Assembly (NCBI GenBank): GCA_006212115.1
Contig: PDUK01000001.1
Span: 44,059 to 108,058 of the forward strand
Origin: Thalassolituus sp.
GTDB taxonomy: Bacteria > Pseudomonadota > Gammaproteobacteria > Pseudomonadales > Oceanobacteraceae
Direction of reading: 5' to 3'
Length of the DNA stretch: 64,000 nucleotides
The translations under genes were made by a program, and so were the position numbers. Shown here in pieces: positions 1 to 11,712 of the stretch. Each line of letters opens with the position of its first letter. Within the stretch, counting starts at the first letter, position 1. The notes below the pieces were generated by a model. It did not search any database and was not told the origin of the DNA. It saw only the letters and a program-made list of their open reading frames with translations.

Positions 1-1887
1 TGCGGTAGCGTGTTCGAAATCCATCAGGTGAATGATTGAATTCGATGGAATCTTCATCCGCTCGCTGTCTTTCTTCGCTTTTTCGCCCTGAATAACACGG
101 GCACGACTTCCACCCGGAATCTGGCGAAGAATATGCGCAGCTTCCGCTTCGAACGCGGACTCAACGATGATGCTGAAACGGGCACCACCGATATAACCTT
201 CAATCGCACTTTGCCAATCCGGGTCGGTGACTTCAACGTAGTCAGCCAGGACACGAGGCTCTGCCTGAGGACACTCACGCATAATGGCTTCCAATGCCTG
301 ACGTACGTATCCGGGATAAGTCGCCTGACGTGCTTCGAGGCTCGCTATTTCGTTCTGTTTTTGCACCATACGATGCTTAGCTTGTTGTAACTTCTGATCA
401 CGGCGATCAGCAACACGTGCAATTTGATCGCGCAGTGATACGCCGCTGCTTTCAAGCTCAGTATCGTGGAAGCGTTCGCGCCAGCTGTTTACCAGACTCT
501 GCTGCGCACGTGCATCATCGAGGTGGGCTTCCAGCGGTGACAAATCAATCCAGTCTTTACCAAGCAGCTTGCGGAAGTCGACGGCGCCGTTATCTTTAAT
601 GGCCAGTACTTCGCGGGCTTGCTCAGCAATACGCTTACTGCCGAGAGACGGTATTTCGGCCGCCACATTTGTTTTTTGCAGCGCGCCATAAAGAAGCTCA
701 GTTGCTCGCAAAGACGCCTGCAGCATCTGATCCTGCTCAAGTAGCGGAATCGCCTGCTGTTGCAGCTTCGCTTTACCGTCGTTCAGCGCCTGTTCGGCAG
801 CGTCTTTATCCTGAAGCGCATCAATACCCTGACGGCGCGCCTCCATGCTGATTAATTGCTCTCGCACCTGCTTGCGACGATCCTGAGCGACATCCCGCTC
901 TTTCTGCGTTTTATTCAGCGACTCACGAATCTGCTGCTGAATTTCTTTCGCGTTGAGATAGTTTTTCTGATCGTTCAGATAGCGACTTCGAGCAGCTGTG
1001 TATTCCAGTACGTTGTAGTCGATCCACTGGTCAATGTAGCGTCCGGCACTGTCACGTGTGCCACTCAGCATCTCAATGGATTCGGCCAGTTTATTGGCAT
1101 CCGATTCCATCGCATAAATGGTCTTCATCAAATCGGAAACACTGCGAATGGCATCGCCCATGTCTTTCGCTTCAAGAATTTCGTTAGCCACGAAACCATT
1201 GATGCTTTTGACTGGCTTGTAGGCCATAAACCGCGAGAACGTTCGCGCTGCGTTCATCGCTTCCCGCTCTGGAACCGCATCGTTACGACCACGCAATGCG
1301 CCATACAAGCGGCGCAGATATTGTTTCTTAGTATCGTACTTTTCTACGCTGTTCGGATTGATGCGCTGCGACAGATTTTTGGTCAATTTCCCCAGTGGAA
1401 TCACTTCTTGCTGAGAGTCGTCGATATTGAGGAGAAAATCGCTCTGGGTCAGCTCTTCACCTGCAACAATAAAAAACTGAATGTCATTCTGTCGCGCCAC
1501 TGGTGTGCCACCAGCCCGATCCACCGTCGCACTCACGCCAATAATGGCCGTAAACGGGTCGCCGCTCTCACCCTGAGTCGGATAGAAAACCGCGGCGAGA
1601 TAGCCCACTGCGCCGTTAGGTCGCGCGTAACTGCCATCGTCACAACCGAGCACATAAGACGCCAGCGTCCGAACATTCTTCCCGCGCCCGCGCTGAGTCG
1701 CCTCGTCCTGACCCGGGTTGTAATGGAACAGAGTATCGTGCGCCGCCGTCATGATGGTCTGGATCGCATCTGCTGCTGTTGTTTTGCCCGATCCGTTACC
1801 ACCGGACAGCAAGTTAATTGGGCCAAATTCAAATTCGGTTGCAGGGATATTGCCCCAGTTGATGTAGATAAACTTCTTCAGGAACAT
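1..1887 (-). CDS. jetC: JetC/MksB-like SMC ATPase (partial, 3' end outside window)
   Basis: SMC-type ATPase subunit of a Wadjet/Mks condensin-like complex; members of this family extrude DNA loops and act against plasmids or help organise the chromosome. The frame is open from ATG at 1887 to the window edge, giving 629 codons of what is usually a protein of about 1,100 residues. Residues 29-37 are a Walker A loop (GGNGSGKTT) close to the N-terminus, followed by an ATPase lobe and long Gln/Glu/Lys/Arg-rich coiled coil. Residues around 560-600 (DPDWQSAIEGYIGG and what follows) look like the hinge. The signature motif, Walker B and any following jetD gene are off the left edge. It starts 6 nt after jetB stops, with a GGAG element inside the jetB end. 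Family is clear; Wadjet versus Mks cannot be settled here. Confidence 0.85.
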   Translation of the reverse strand, partial: MFLKKFIYINWGNIPATEFEFGPINLLSGGNGSGKTTAADAIQTIMTAAHDTLFHYNPGQDEATQRGRGKNVRTLASYVLGCDDGSYARPNGAVGYLAAVFYPTQGESGDPFTAIIGVSATVDRAGGTPVARQNDIQFFIVAGEELTQSDFLLNIDDSQQEVIPLGKLTKNLSQRINPNSVEKYDTKKQYLRRLYGALRGRNDAVPEREAMNAARTFSRFMAYKPVKSINGFVANEILEAKDMGDAIRSVSDLMKTIYAMESDANKLAESIEMLSGTRDSAGRYIDQWIDYNVLEYTAARSRYLNDQKNYLNAKEIQQQIRESLNKTQKERDVAQDRRKQVREQLISMEARRQGIDALQDKDAAEQALNDGKAKLQQQAIPLLEQDQMLQASLRATELLYGALQKTNVAAEIPSLGSKRIAEQAREVLAIKDNGAVDFRKLLGKDWIDLSPLEAHLDDARAQQSLVNSWRERFHDTELESSGVSLRDQIARVADRRDQKLQQAKHRMVQKQNEIASLEARQATYPGYVRQALEAIMRECPQAEPRVLADYVEVTDPDWQSAIEGYIGGARFSIIVESAFEAEAAHILRQIPGGSRARVIQGEKAKKDSERMKIPSNSIIHLMDFEHATA

Positions 1888-1893
1888 GGCTTG

Positions 1894-2850
1894 TTATTCT
1901 CCGAACAGACTGACGGGTTTGTTGGTATCGGAATCATCGTCATTTGATACGACACTGGAATCAGGCTCATCGCCTTTGTTGTCCGATGCCTCATCAGTCT
2001 TATTTTCATCCAGCGGATCGCTTTGAGACGCGTCGGCCTGCTGCTCTCCGTCTGTGGTTGTTTCTGTTTCTGGCTCTGCGATTTCATCCTGACTTTCAAG
2101 ATCGTCCTGAGCCTCAGCCGGTTCACTCTGCATATCTGGATTTTCGTTCTGAGCTTCAGACGCCTCGCCTTGAGCGTCTGACGCTTCGCCCTGAGCATCG
2201 GGCGCTTCGCTTTGGTCGTCTTCGTCATCAGAAGCCATCAGCTCTGTCAGTACTTCATCACTGACATAGCTCATGATCATCGGGCGTATACGAAGCCAGA
2301 TATCGCCATCATGCACGCTGTCTTCATTCTGCAGCTGTACCAGACGCATCTGTCGGAGTTTACGGAAAAGCGCTTTCCGCTCGGTGACGTTGTCGGGCAG
2401 ACTGCGCTTGAGCAGGTTTTTCATAGCAATGGTCAGGCCTTCCAGAGAGACCATCACACACCCCTGCTCGTCGACTGCACCTTCGCGAAGCGCCTTGTCG
2501 TACTGCGCGCGCAACACCAGAATCAATGCTACTTCGCTTTGGTTTAAACGCTGACGAAACGCGGGGTTACCTGCGTTTTGCTGGTTTTCGTCCATACCTG
2601 GCACCTGAGCACCGGGTGGATACAAACGGATAAACTGGAATCGCTTATCGTGCTGTATACGAATACCGAGAACCGAGAGATATTCGCCCACTAATTCTTC
2701 GATACGAACGTAACGGTCGTACAGTGTCTGCTCTACCTGAGATTCGTCCCGGCAAATTACGCCGTAGTCTAAAAGTCGTACCAACAGCTCAGAGTAATCT
2801 TTCTGGCTGAGGCCTTCTTTTTCCAGTTCCCGATCTATTTCATGCAACAT
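1894..2850 (-). CDS. jetB: JetB/MksE-like kleisin-associated subunit (DUF4194) with acidic tail
   Basis: Small winged-helix (KITE-like) subunit of the same SMC complex, expected to bind the kleisin JetA. Residues 1-205 are the DUF4194-type domain (start [19 protein letters not shown]; later [10 protein letters not shown] and LRQMRLVQL). Residues about 206-318 form a low-complexity tail rich in Asp, Glu, Ser, Gln and Ala with short repeats of the type EASDAQG, ending in KPVSLFGE. Family members are commonly a little over 200 residues, so the tail is an extension. It starts 26 nt after jetA. The tail is probably disordered; its role is unknown. Confidence 0.82.
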   Translation of the reverse strand: MLHEIDRELEKEGLSQKDYSELLVRLLDYGVICRDESQVEQTLYDRYVRIEELVGEYLSVLGIRIQHDKRFQFIRLYPPGAQVPGMDENQQNAGNPAFRQRLNQSEVALILVLRAQYDKALREGAVDEQGCVMVSLEGLTIAMKNLLKRSLPDNVTERKALFRKLRQMRLVQLQNEDSVHDGDIWLRIRPMIMSYVSDEVLTELMASDDEDDQSEAPDAQGEASDAQGEASEAQNENPDMQSEPAEAQDDLESQDEIAEPETETTTDGEQQADASQSDPLDENKTDEASDNKGDEPDSSVVSNDDDSDTNKPVSLFGE

Positions 2851-2876
2851 AATTCAATTCTTCTGGCTGGGCTGAT

Positions 2877-4337
2877 TCAGGACTGTTTCTGAACAAGCTC
2901 AAAGGTAAAGTGATCTTTTTTAATGAAGTAACCCTCGCCGTTTTCATCACGAGGGTTGTCATCGTAATCGATGCGAAATTCGAATTCAGACGACAATCCG
3001 TCCGCAGCCCCAAGACCGATCGCGTGAGCAACGGCAAGGAAGTCTTGCGCGGATTCAATCGGTATGTCGCGTGTCGAAATTCGTTTGCCACTACTGAGCT
3101 TGCTGCTCATAAAGTGGCGCAATGCTTGTTGGTTAACCAGGAACGCCTGATCAAGAACCTGCTGGACGTATATCTCACGCCGCGCGTCCACATCGAAGTC
3201 GCCCTTGCCATCGTCCAGAGCCGCTTCAATTTTCTGCCGGGTCCGGCTGGCGTGAATGCGCACAGAAGCTGGATCGACCAGACGCACCTGCGGCACTTCC
3301 ATTAGCTCTCCCGCTCGCTCTAATGCGTCCGCCTGTTCTTTCTCCGGGAGCGACGACAGATGTTTACAGACCGCCAGCACATCGTTGTGTTGCTGCGACG
3401 CCAGATAGCTCATCTGACGGATAATGATGTCAGCCCGCTTAGTAAAGCTTTGGAGGGCACGTCGCAATGCAGGAAGCATAATGTCACTGGCATTACGCAT
3501 ACGCAGTTCGATGCCGTCCAGAATGGTCCACAAGACGGAATTTCCCTCTTTGGCCAGCTCGGGCAAAAGTTCCCGTAAGCGCTTTTCAGCACGCGCTTTG
3601 AACTCAACGTCCTGCTTACGAATACCCTCAATCAGGCCCTGAATCTGGTCGCGGTGCTTTTCAACGTTATCGGCGGACAAACGCACAGAAAGATCCGGTT
3701 GAAAGCGGTTTTCCATAAAATCGAAAAACGCTTCGCTGGCCCGCTCAATCAGTAGCTGGTCTTCCATCTCGCGCACGAGGTCGCGCTTGCGCTCTTCCAG
3801 CTCGCCAATCACGTCAGTGAAGTCGCTGATAATACGCTCGGAATATTCGTAGGCATCAAGCAGGTCGTAGATGTCACCGCGCTCCTGAAAGGATTCCAGA
3901 GAGTTACGGGTATTACGGGTATTACGATGACGGGTTCGTGCCATCGCTCTGCTTTCTTCGATGAATGGCTCGGTGAACTGCCGGCCATAACGGGTAAATC
4001 CAAAGGTGCTCTGCAGGTTGGCTTCGTCGACCTGCTTCTCCAGCCAGCCAAACTCGATCAGCTGATTCAACACCCAGCCTGCCTGTTCGCGACTGGTGCG
4101 GAAACGACTGTCACTGGACTCATCGTCACTGTCGTAGCCATCTGCTAACACAGGGGCCCGGACCAGCGCCTCCTGAAACACTTCAATCACGGTGTCACGC
4201 TGGATAGCCTGTCCGTAGTCGGCACTGCTGGAACTATACAGCCGCTGGTAGAGTTCTTTCAGACACTCCATCACTTGGGCTCGATACTTACCGGTTAGCG
4301 GGCGGAAAAACTGCCCCCGTTCCTGCTCAAAAAACAT
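2877..4337 (-). CDS. jetA: JetA/MksF-like kleisin subunit of SMC complex
   Basis: Kleisin-like subunit that would bridge the SMC heads. The 486-residue form starts at ATG 4337 with MFFEQERGQFFRPLTGKYR, close to the expected N-terminus of JetA proteins. It has a helical N-terminal winged-helix region, a middle coiled region (about 150-300, with IGELEERKRDLVREMED) and a C-terminal domain ending FTFELVQKQS. The frame stays open to a GTG at 4442, but the extra 35 residues look non-homologous and would overlap the upstream region of the divergent kinase. First gene of the jetA-jetB-jetC operon. A short repeat of RNT (RHRNTRNTRN, about residues 136-145) is visible. Confidence 0.82.
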   Translation of the reverse strand: MFFEQERGQFFRPLTGKYRAQVMECLKELYQRLYSSSSADYGQAIQRDTVIEVFQEALVRAPVLADGYDSDDESSDSRFRTSREQAGWVLNQLIEFGWLEKQVDEANLQSTFGFTRYGRQFTEPFIEESRAMARTRHRNTRNTRNSLESFQERGDIYDLLDAYEYSERIISDFTDVIGELEERKRDLVREMEDQLLIERASEAFFDFMENRFQPDLSVRLSADNVEKHRDQIQGLIEGIRKQDVEFKARAEKRLRELLPELAKEGNSVLWTILDGIELRMRNASDIMLPALRRALQSFTKRADIIIRQMSYLASQQHNDVLAVCKHLSSLPEKEQADALERAGELMEVPQVRLVDPASVRIHASRTRQKIEAALDDGKGDFDVDARREIYVQQVLDQAFLVNQQALRHFMSSKLSSGKRISTRDIPIESAQDFLAVAHAIGLGAADGLSSEFEFRIDYDDNPRDENGEGYFIKKDHFTFELVQKQS

Positions 4338-4502
4338 ACGATTTCTTATTATTCCAGCGCGGTCAAAGGTCAGTAGATTACTGAAACGGCGAGGCGTTGG
4401 CCAGCCCGATGAGAGGCTCGTCACAATGTCGGATTGGCGCACTCCACAATTGATCGCGAAGGAGTATACTGGCCCATATCACCAAGCGCCCCAAGCAAAG
4501 GA
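4338..4502. promoter_or_regulatory. divergent promoter region jetA / 7TMR-DISM kinase
   Basis: This 165-nt spacer separates the divergent jetA and kinase start codons chosen here. At 4463-4470 lies a palindromic AGTATACT that reads as a good -10 box (TATACT) on both strands, though no good -35 is at the right distance on either side. On the minus strand TAATAA ends 8 nt before the jetA ATG, with CTGACC 16 nt upstream of it, so a very short or absent leader on jetA mRNA is possible. Promoter assignment is tentative. Confidence 0.3.
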
Positions 4503-6938
4503 ATGTCTGTGTTCGGTTTCCCCTATTGCGGTCCCTTTCCGTCTGTTCTGCTCACCGTTCTGGTGTCGGTTTTGTTATCGCTGCTGAGCCCTCTGTCGAA
4601 CGCCTCTGAGATGGCCGAGTTCAATACTTACTCTGGCTCAGTGACACTGACACCCGGCGAATCTGTACTCGCGGGCAAGCACTGGCGGTACATTGAGACA
4701 TCGCAACTGACACCCGAGAAAGTACACACCCAGCTGGCGTCTCTGGATGTAGTTACAGCCTGGCAGCAAAGCACGGAAGACTACCTGAACCTGGGCATGG
4801 CACATGACGGCTATTGGCTCACCCTGTCAGTTACATCCGAGGAAGATGGGCAGTGGTACCTACGCAACCGCTATTCCCTGTTGGATCTCGCGATTCTGTT
4901 CCAGTGCCCGCACGGCGTCACTGATAGCAGCCAATGCTCCGTCACTCGGGGCGGAGACCGGATTCCTTACCACGAGCGGGTAATAGACCACCCTAATCTG
5001 ATTCTTCCGGTGGATGTTTCCGCGGGCCAGACCTACGACCTGTACCTGTACGTCACCACGGAAGGAACCTATCAGCTGCCGATGGAGTTTGTAGGGCAAG
5101 AACAGCTTCAGGAGCAGTTAATCCATAACGGCGTGTTCCGGGGTGCGTACTACGCCGTGATGCTGGCGATGGCTCTGTATAATCTGGTTCTCTTTTTCGC
5201 AGTCCGAGACCGGCTCTACCTCTATTACACTGCCTTCGTCTCCAGCTTCCTGTTCTTTCATATGAACTTTGAAGGGTCGGCCTACGGTTACTTCTGGCCC
5301 GACTCACCCGAATTGAACAGTTTTATGGTGCCGCTTACCTTCGCCATCAGTCAGTTCTTTTTTGCTCTGTTTCTGCCACAGCTGCTGTACCTGAGAAACT
5401 ACTGCCCGAAAGCCGATATGGTGTACCGGATTTATGTTCCTGTGACACTGGCATTTGCAGTGATGTCCTTTGCTGCGCCGTATCAGACCGCAGTAAGTTG
5501 GCAGAATTACGTCAACTCCTTCCTGGCCATTTATACCTTGATTGCGGGTATACGCGCCTGGACGCAAGGACACAAGCCAGCGAAGTACTTCACCCTCGCC
5601 TGGCTGGCGTTCATGGTGGGTGTGGTGTCTGCCAACCTGAGTGCACTCGGCATTATTCCCGGCACGCCGCTCGTGCTCTATGGCTATCAGATCGGCTCTG
5701 TCTTTGACGTCATTCTGATCTCTCTGGCGATGGGCGCCCGGATCAATATGCTGCGTGATGCCCGTGAACGAGACCAACGGCGCCTCACGGACAGTCAGAA
5801 CGAATCCATCCGATTATTGAAGCAGTACGAAGACCTCTACCAGAATTCACTGTCAGGACGCTTCCAGCTGAACAGTCAATGCGAAGTCATAGGATGTAAC
5901 CCCGCTTTTGCCAGCATTCTTGGATTCCGTAATGTCGATGAGGTGCTGCAGGTCAAACCGCACCTCGACCAACTCATCGAAACACCACAAGCCTCGATAG
6001 AACTGTGGGATGTTTTGGAACGCCATACGCAGGTCAGTGGTTACGAGCTGACGCTGATGCCTAAACGTGGATCAGCCGTCAAAGCCATCCTTACCATGCG
6101 CCGGGATAAACGCGGTGACGATGCATGTTGGGCGGGCTCCTTCCTCAATGTGACCGAAAAATACGAGCAAGAAAACGCCCTGCAGAAGCTACAGGAAAAC
6201 CGTCAGGCCTCAATGCAACAGCTGGTTATGGGTGTATCTCATGAAATGAATACGCCCCTGGGCAATATTCGACTTGCTGCCACTCACATACAGGACCGAG
6301 TAGAGCACGACGTCACGCAGATTGATCCTGACTTCAAGTCAGCGATACACCAGGTCAACGACAACATAGCCCGGCTTGCTGATCTGAATAAGCTGATTCA
6401 GTCATCGATGGGCGATACTTCATCGCAGCAGCCAGACAGTATTTACCTCAGATCCTGGTTCTCAACCTGGACAGAAGACACCCTGAAACGCTACCCCAAG
6501 CTTGAGCTGGAAGTCATTAGTTACCCTGATACGGCACTGTGGCGCGGTCAGGTTACGTTGCTGGAGCGGGTACTGAATCAACTGACAGACAATGCTGTAG
6601 TGCACAATGGCGAGGTGTATAACGGCACCCAACTCTACGTCCGGGTATCAGCGTCACTGGAAGACGACTCACTGACGATTGAGTTCCAGGACAATGGCCG
6701 CGGTATCAGTGCCGATGCCAAGGACAAAATTTTTATGCCGTTCTATACGACACGCCGCGCAGAAGCGACAAAGAAAGGATTAGGCTTGTACGAGGTTCAT
6801 AATCTGGTGACGCACGTCATGGGCGGCAGCCTAAACTGTCCGGATGTGAATCAGGGTTTTGCTATTCAGATTACATTGCCCGAAGTAGAGCAGGAGGTGC
6901 GCCCAGCTGGAGATCTCCCCAGCCAGGCGAGTTGGTAA
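4503..6938 (+). CDS. 7TMR-DISM sensor histidine kinase with PAS domain
   Basis: Membrane histidine kinase of 811 residues. Residues 1-35 are a signal peptide; about 40-200 is a periplasmic 7TMR-DISM extracellular domain (carbohydrate- or ligand-binding beta fold); about 211-410 holds seven membrane helices; about 445-555 is a PAS domain; H580 in SHEMNTPLGN is the phosphoacceptor. The ATPase has an N box (LNQLTDNAVVHNG, N697), G1 (DNGRGI, 730-735) and G2 (KGLGLYEV, 758-765). No response regulator or receiver domain is next to it, so it is an orphan. ATG 4503 is chosen because it begins a clean signal peptide; a TTG at 4434 would overlap jetA upstream DNA. The HExNTPLG box is shared with the kinase at 46557. 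Signal and partner are unknown. Confidence 0.85.
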   Translation: MSVFGFPYCGPFPSVLLTVLVSVLLSLLSPLSNASEMAEFNTYSGSVTLTPGESVLAGKHWRYIETSQLTPEKVHTQLASLDVVTAWQQSTEDYLNLGMAHDGYWLTLSVTSEEDGQWYLRNRYSLLDLAILFQCPHGVTDSSQCSVTRGGDRIPYHERVIDHPNLILPVDVSAGQTYDLYLYVTTEGTYQLPMEFVGQEQLQEQLIHNGVFRGAYYAVMLAMALYNLVLFFAVRDRLYLYYTAFVSSFLFFHMNFEGSAYGYFWPDSPELNSFMVPLTFAISQFFFALFLPQLLYLRNYCPKADMVYRIYVPVTLAFAVMSFAAPYQTAVSWQNYVNSFLAIYTLIAGIRAWTQGHKPAKYFTLAWLAFMVGVVSANLSALGIIPGTPLVLYGYQIGSVFDVILISLAMGARINMLRDARERDQRRLTDSQNESIRLLKQYEDLYQNSLSGRFQLNSQCEVIGCNPAFASILGFRNVDEVLQVKPHLDQLIETPQASIELWDVLERHTQVSGYELTLMPKRGSAVKAILTMRRDKRGDDACWAGSFLNVTEKYEQENALQKLQENRQASMQQLVMGVSHEMNTPLGNIRLAATHIQDRVEHDVTQIDPDFKSAIHQVNDNIARLADLNKLIQSSMGDTSSQQPDSIYLRSWFSTWTEDTLKRYPKLELEVISYPDTALWRGQVTLLERVLNQLTDNAVVHNGEVYNGTQLYVRVSASLEDDSLTIEFQDNGRGISADAKDKIFMPFYTTRRAEATKKGLGLYEVHNLVTHVMGGSLNCPDVNQGFAIQITLPEVEQEVRPAGDLPSQASW

Positions 6939-6951
6939 CTCAAGGGAAGAA

Positions 6952-8997
<2,046 letters not shown>

Positions 8998-9191
8998 TCA
9001 TCAGTTGCAGCTCTGGCGGCTGCCTTCTCATCAATATGCAACCAGTTTAGCCATTGGCCCGGCATTTGAAATGATCAAGTATTACGATAAAGATACCATA
9101 TAGAACAAATATCATTTAATAAACAAACTGGCCCCCACAGAAAACATGGTCTAACTTTAATGGAGCAAATAAACCATCTGGAGTCTGCCTC

Positions 9192-10508
9192 ATGTTCTTC
9201 TCTCGCAAGCCTGCTGCGTCGGGCGATGTTAACGCCATAGAATCTGAAAAATTAGGCATATTGAACGCGATTGAGAGCTCACAAGCGATGGCTGAGTTCA
9301 GCCCAGAGGGTATCGTTTTAAGAGCCAATTCCGAATATCACAAGCTGTTCGGTTTCCCGGACGGACACCTGACCGACCGGCCGCACCGGGAGCTTTGCCA
9401 TAGCCGCGACATAGAGTCACCCGACTATCAGGAATTCTGGCGCAAGCTGGGATCAGGAGAGTTGGTCAACGGCCAATTCCGCCGCAAGAACGCCAGTGGA
9501 CAGACACTCTGGCTGGACGGCACCTATGCTCCAGTCAAAGACGCCAGCGGCCGTATCACAAAGATTGTAAAAATCGCCCACGACATTACTGAGCTTATGG
9601 AGGCGAATAACCATTTCAGCGATGCCTTCAAGGCCGTAGAGCGCTCAATGGCGGTGATCGAATTTGACGTCAACGGCGTCATTCAACGTGCTAACGACAA
9701 CTTCCTGGGTGCGACGGGCTACACCGCAGCGGAAATCATCGGTCAGCATCACCGGATATTTATGCCGGCGGACGACGCCTCTTCACCAGAGTACGCTCAG
9801 TTTTGGGAAAACCTGGCTCAGGGCAAGTTCATCAGCAGCCGTTTCCGCCGGGTCCGCAAAGATGGTCAGGACTTATGGCTTGAGGCTTCCTACACCCCAC
9901 TTATCTCATCCGAGGGTGACGTCTACGGCGTGGTGAAGTTCGCAACCGACATCACAGAAAGCGTACAGAAAGCACTGACCGAGAAAGAGCGTGCTGCCAG
10001 CGCTTTCCATATCACGACTGCAACCGAGCAATCCGCCAGTACCGGTACCGATATTATCCAGCAAGCATCTGATGAAATGACCAAAGTTTCGACGGCGGTA
10101 TCGGAAGCGGCAGCGGTAATCTCTGAGCTTGGCGCACAATCGGATATGATTACATCAATCGTTAACACCATTCGCGGTATTGCTGATCAGACCAACCTCC
10201 TCGCACTGAATGCTGCGATTGAGGCTGCTCGCGCTGGCGACCAAGGTCGTGGATTCGCAGTGGTTGCGGACGAAGTACGGCAACTGGCAGCCAGAACCAG
10301 TAGTTCGACGGAAGAAATTTCTCAGATGATCAACAAGATGCAAAGCGGAACATCAAAAGCGATTGAAAGCATGGAGTCATGCCAGACTCAGGCTGGCCAG
10401 GGGGTAGCCCTGGCAACGCGCGCCGGAGAGGTGATTCTGGAAATCCGCGAGGGTACACGCGAAGCCGTAAATGCCGTCAGTATTTTCTCTGACAGTCTCA
10501 GCTCGTGA
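9192..10508 (+). CDS. soluble PAS-PAS methyl-accepting chemotaxis protein, BdlA-like
   Basis: Cytoplasmic chemoreceptor of 438 residues with no membrane helix or HAMP domain. Two PAS domains in tandem (about 20-130 and 140-255) have parallel sequences; each carries an [14 protein letters not shown] or [18 protein letters not shown] segment, suggesting duplication. Residues about 260-438 are the MCP signalling hairpin with the conserved tip [20 protein letters not shown] starting at residue 330. Size and order (PAS-PAS-MCP) match BdlA of Pseudomonas aeruginosa, which controls biofilm dispersal, and related Aer-like sensors; PAS domains of this type often bind heme or FAD. The start has a GGAG element about 9 nt upstream. 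No che genes are adjacent. Ligand unknown. Confidence 0.85.
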   Translation: MFFSRKPAASGDVNAIESEKLGILNAIESSQAMAEFSPEGIVLRANSEYHKLFGFPDGHLTDRPHRELCHSRDIESPDYQEFWRKLGSGELVNGQFRRKNASGQTLWLDGTYAPVKDASGRITKIVKIAHDITELMEANNHFSDAFKAVERSMAVIEFDVNGVIQRANDNFLGATGYTAAEIIGQHHRIFMPADDASSPEYAQFWENLAQGKFISSRFRRVRKDGQDLWLEASYTPLISSEGDVYGVVKFATDITESVQKALTEKERAASAFHITTATEQSASTGTDIIQQASDEMTKVSTAVSEAAAVISELGAQSDMITSIVNTIRGIADQTNLLALNAAIEAARAGDQGRGFAVVADEVRQLAARTSSSTEEISQMINKMQSGTSKAIESMESCQTQAGQGVALATRAGEVILEIREGTREAVNAVSIFSDSLSS

Positions 10509-10527
10509 GTCGCATGTGACGACTCAC
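10505..10527 (+). terminator. stem-loop between convergent chemoreceptor and apbC
   Basis: A perfect 8-bp inverted repeat (GTGAGTCG / CGACTCAC) with a 7-nt loop begins inside the chemoreceptor stop codon. No T-tract follows on either strand, so it is at best a weak or factor-assisted terminator. Confidence 0.3.
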
Positions 10528-10563
10528 TCCGAATGACCCAAGCCTGGCGACCAACTTACTTAA

Positions 10564-11655
10564 TCAGTCGTCAGTGATCTGAATATCCGGGATCACTAAC
10601 GGCGCATCATAGGTCATTAACGCAACCGCCAACCGTCGTGCCGCATGACGATACATCATGGCCACCTCAGAACAATCATCCGCTGCAACAACCGGAGTCC
10701 CGGCATCACTCTGCTCACGAATGTAAGTCGACAGCGGCAGTGATCCCAGCACTGTGGTCTCATAGGTTTCTGCTAATCTGTCTGCGCCGTCAGTACCGAA
10801 AATATGCTCTGCGTGCCCACACTGGGAACAGATGTGCATGCTCATATTTTCAATCATACCCAATACCGGAATATCCACCTTGCGGAACATCTCGATACCT
10901 TTGCGAGCATCGGCTACGGCGATGTCTTGTGGCGTCGTCACGATGACTGCGCCACTGACGGGGAATTTCTGACTCAGCGTAAGCTGAATATCTCCGGTAC
11001 CCGGTGGCATATCGATAATCAGATAATCGAGCTCGCCCCACTGCGTCTGAGTCAGAATCTGCATCAAGGCGCCGGATACCATCGGCCCCCGCCAAACCAT
11101 AGGGGTACTTTCGGTAACCAGATACGCCATCGACATGGTTTTCAGACCGTGCGCTTCAATCGGAATAAACCACTTATTATCGATGGTTTCCGGGCGAGTA
11201 CCTTCTTCAATTCCAAGCATAATGCCTTGGGAAGGACCGTAGATATCCGCATCAAGCAAGCCCACTTTGGCACCGTCTTTTGCCAGAGCCAGTGCCAGAT
11301 TGACGCTGGTCGTTGACTTACCTACCCCACCTTTACCAGAGGCAATGGCAACAATATTTTTAACGTCTGAAATTGCTTCGAGGGCGGATTGCGCCTTGTG
11401 CTCGGTGACTTCCCACGAAATATTCACTACCGCAGAAGTACATCCGTCGATGTTCTCAAGGGCAGTTTGAAGGAGTTGCGCGATTCCTACTTTGAGTGAC
11501 TCACAGGGATACTCAAAATGAATATCAACCTCGATGCTGCCTGCATCGATGCGGATATCACGCACACAACCGGCACTGATCAGATCACTTTCTAAGTATG
11601 GGTCTGTGTATCCGCTCAGTGCGGCTTCAATTTGTGGCTGGGTTAATTGTGCCAA
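10564..11655 (-). CDS. apbC: Mrp/ApbC-family iron-sulfur cluster carrier ATPase
   Basis: P-loop ATPase that carries and transfers 4Fe-4S clusters to apoproteins. Residues 1-about 90 are an MIP18/DUF59 domain (SGYTDPYLESDLISAGCVRD). The ATPase has a deviant Walker A (ASGKGGVGKSTT), a Walker B region (LIIDMPPGTGD) and the CxxC cluster ligands in HICSQCGHAEHIFG. It is 363 residues, normal for the family. The start is TTG at 11655: a TGA stop lies two codons upstream in frame, and the protein then begins at the expected place relative to Pseudomonas ApbC. It follows the ABC importer gene at 11713 by 57 nt on the same strand and may be co-transcribed with it. Confidence 0.9.
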   Translation of the reverse strand: MAQLTQPQIEAALSGYTDPYLESDLISAGCVRDIRIDAGSIEVDIHFEYPCESLKVGIAQLLQTALENIDGCTSAVVNISWEVTEHKAQSALEAISDVKNIVAIASGKGGVGKSTTSVNLALALAKDGAKVGLLDADIYGPSQGIMLGIEEGTRPETIDNKWFIPIEAHGLKTMSMAYLVTESTPMVWRGPMVSGALMQILTQTQWGELDYLIIDMPPGTGDIQLTLSQKFPVSGAVIVTTPQDIAVADARKGIEMFRKVDIPVLGMIENMSMHICSQCGHAEHIFGTDGADRLAETYETTVLGSLPLSTYIREQSDAGTPVVAADDCSEVAMMYRHAARRLAVALMTYDAPLVIPDIQITDD

Positions 11656-11712
11656 GGTTCACCTGGTTTATCTGGGAGAAAACGCCGATTGTACGCCGCC
11701 GCCTTTCAGAAG

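Noticed and set aside
856..1947. 363-codon open frame on the plus strand
   Set aside because: It is the reverse of the conserved jetC ATPase frame, which carries a Walker A motif and runs on to the window edge; the plus-strand translation resembles no protein.
4434..4502. TTG start at 4434 for the histidine kinase and GTG start at 4442 for jetA
   Set aside because: The two extensions would overlap head-on and neither adds recognisable protein sequence; ATG 4503 starts a signal peptide and ATG 4337 matches the family N-terminus.
5304..5777. 157-codon minus-strand frame
   Set aside because: Lies wholly within the membrane part of the 7TMR kinase gene and has no recognisable features.
10505..10527. 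Strong intrinsic terminator
   Set aside because: The stem is good but no T-run follows on either strand, so only a low-confidence entry was kept.
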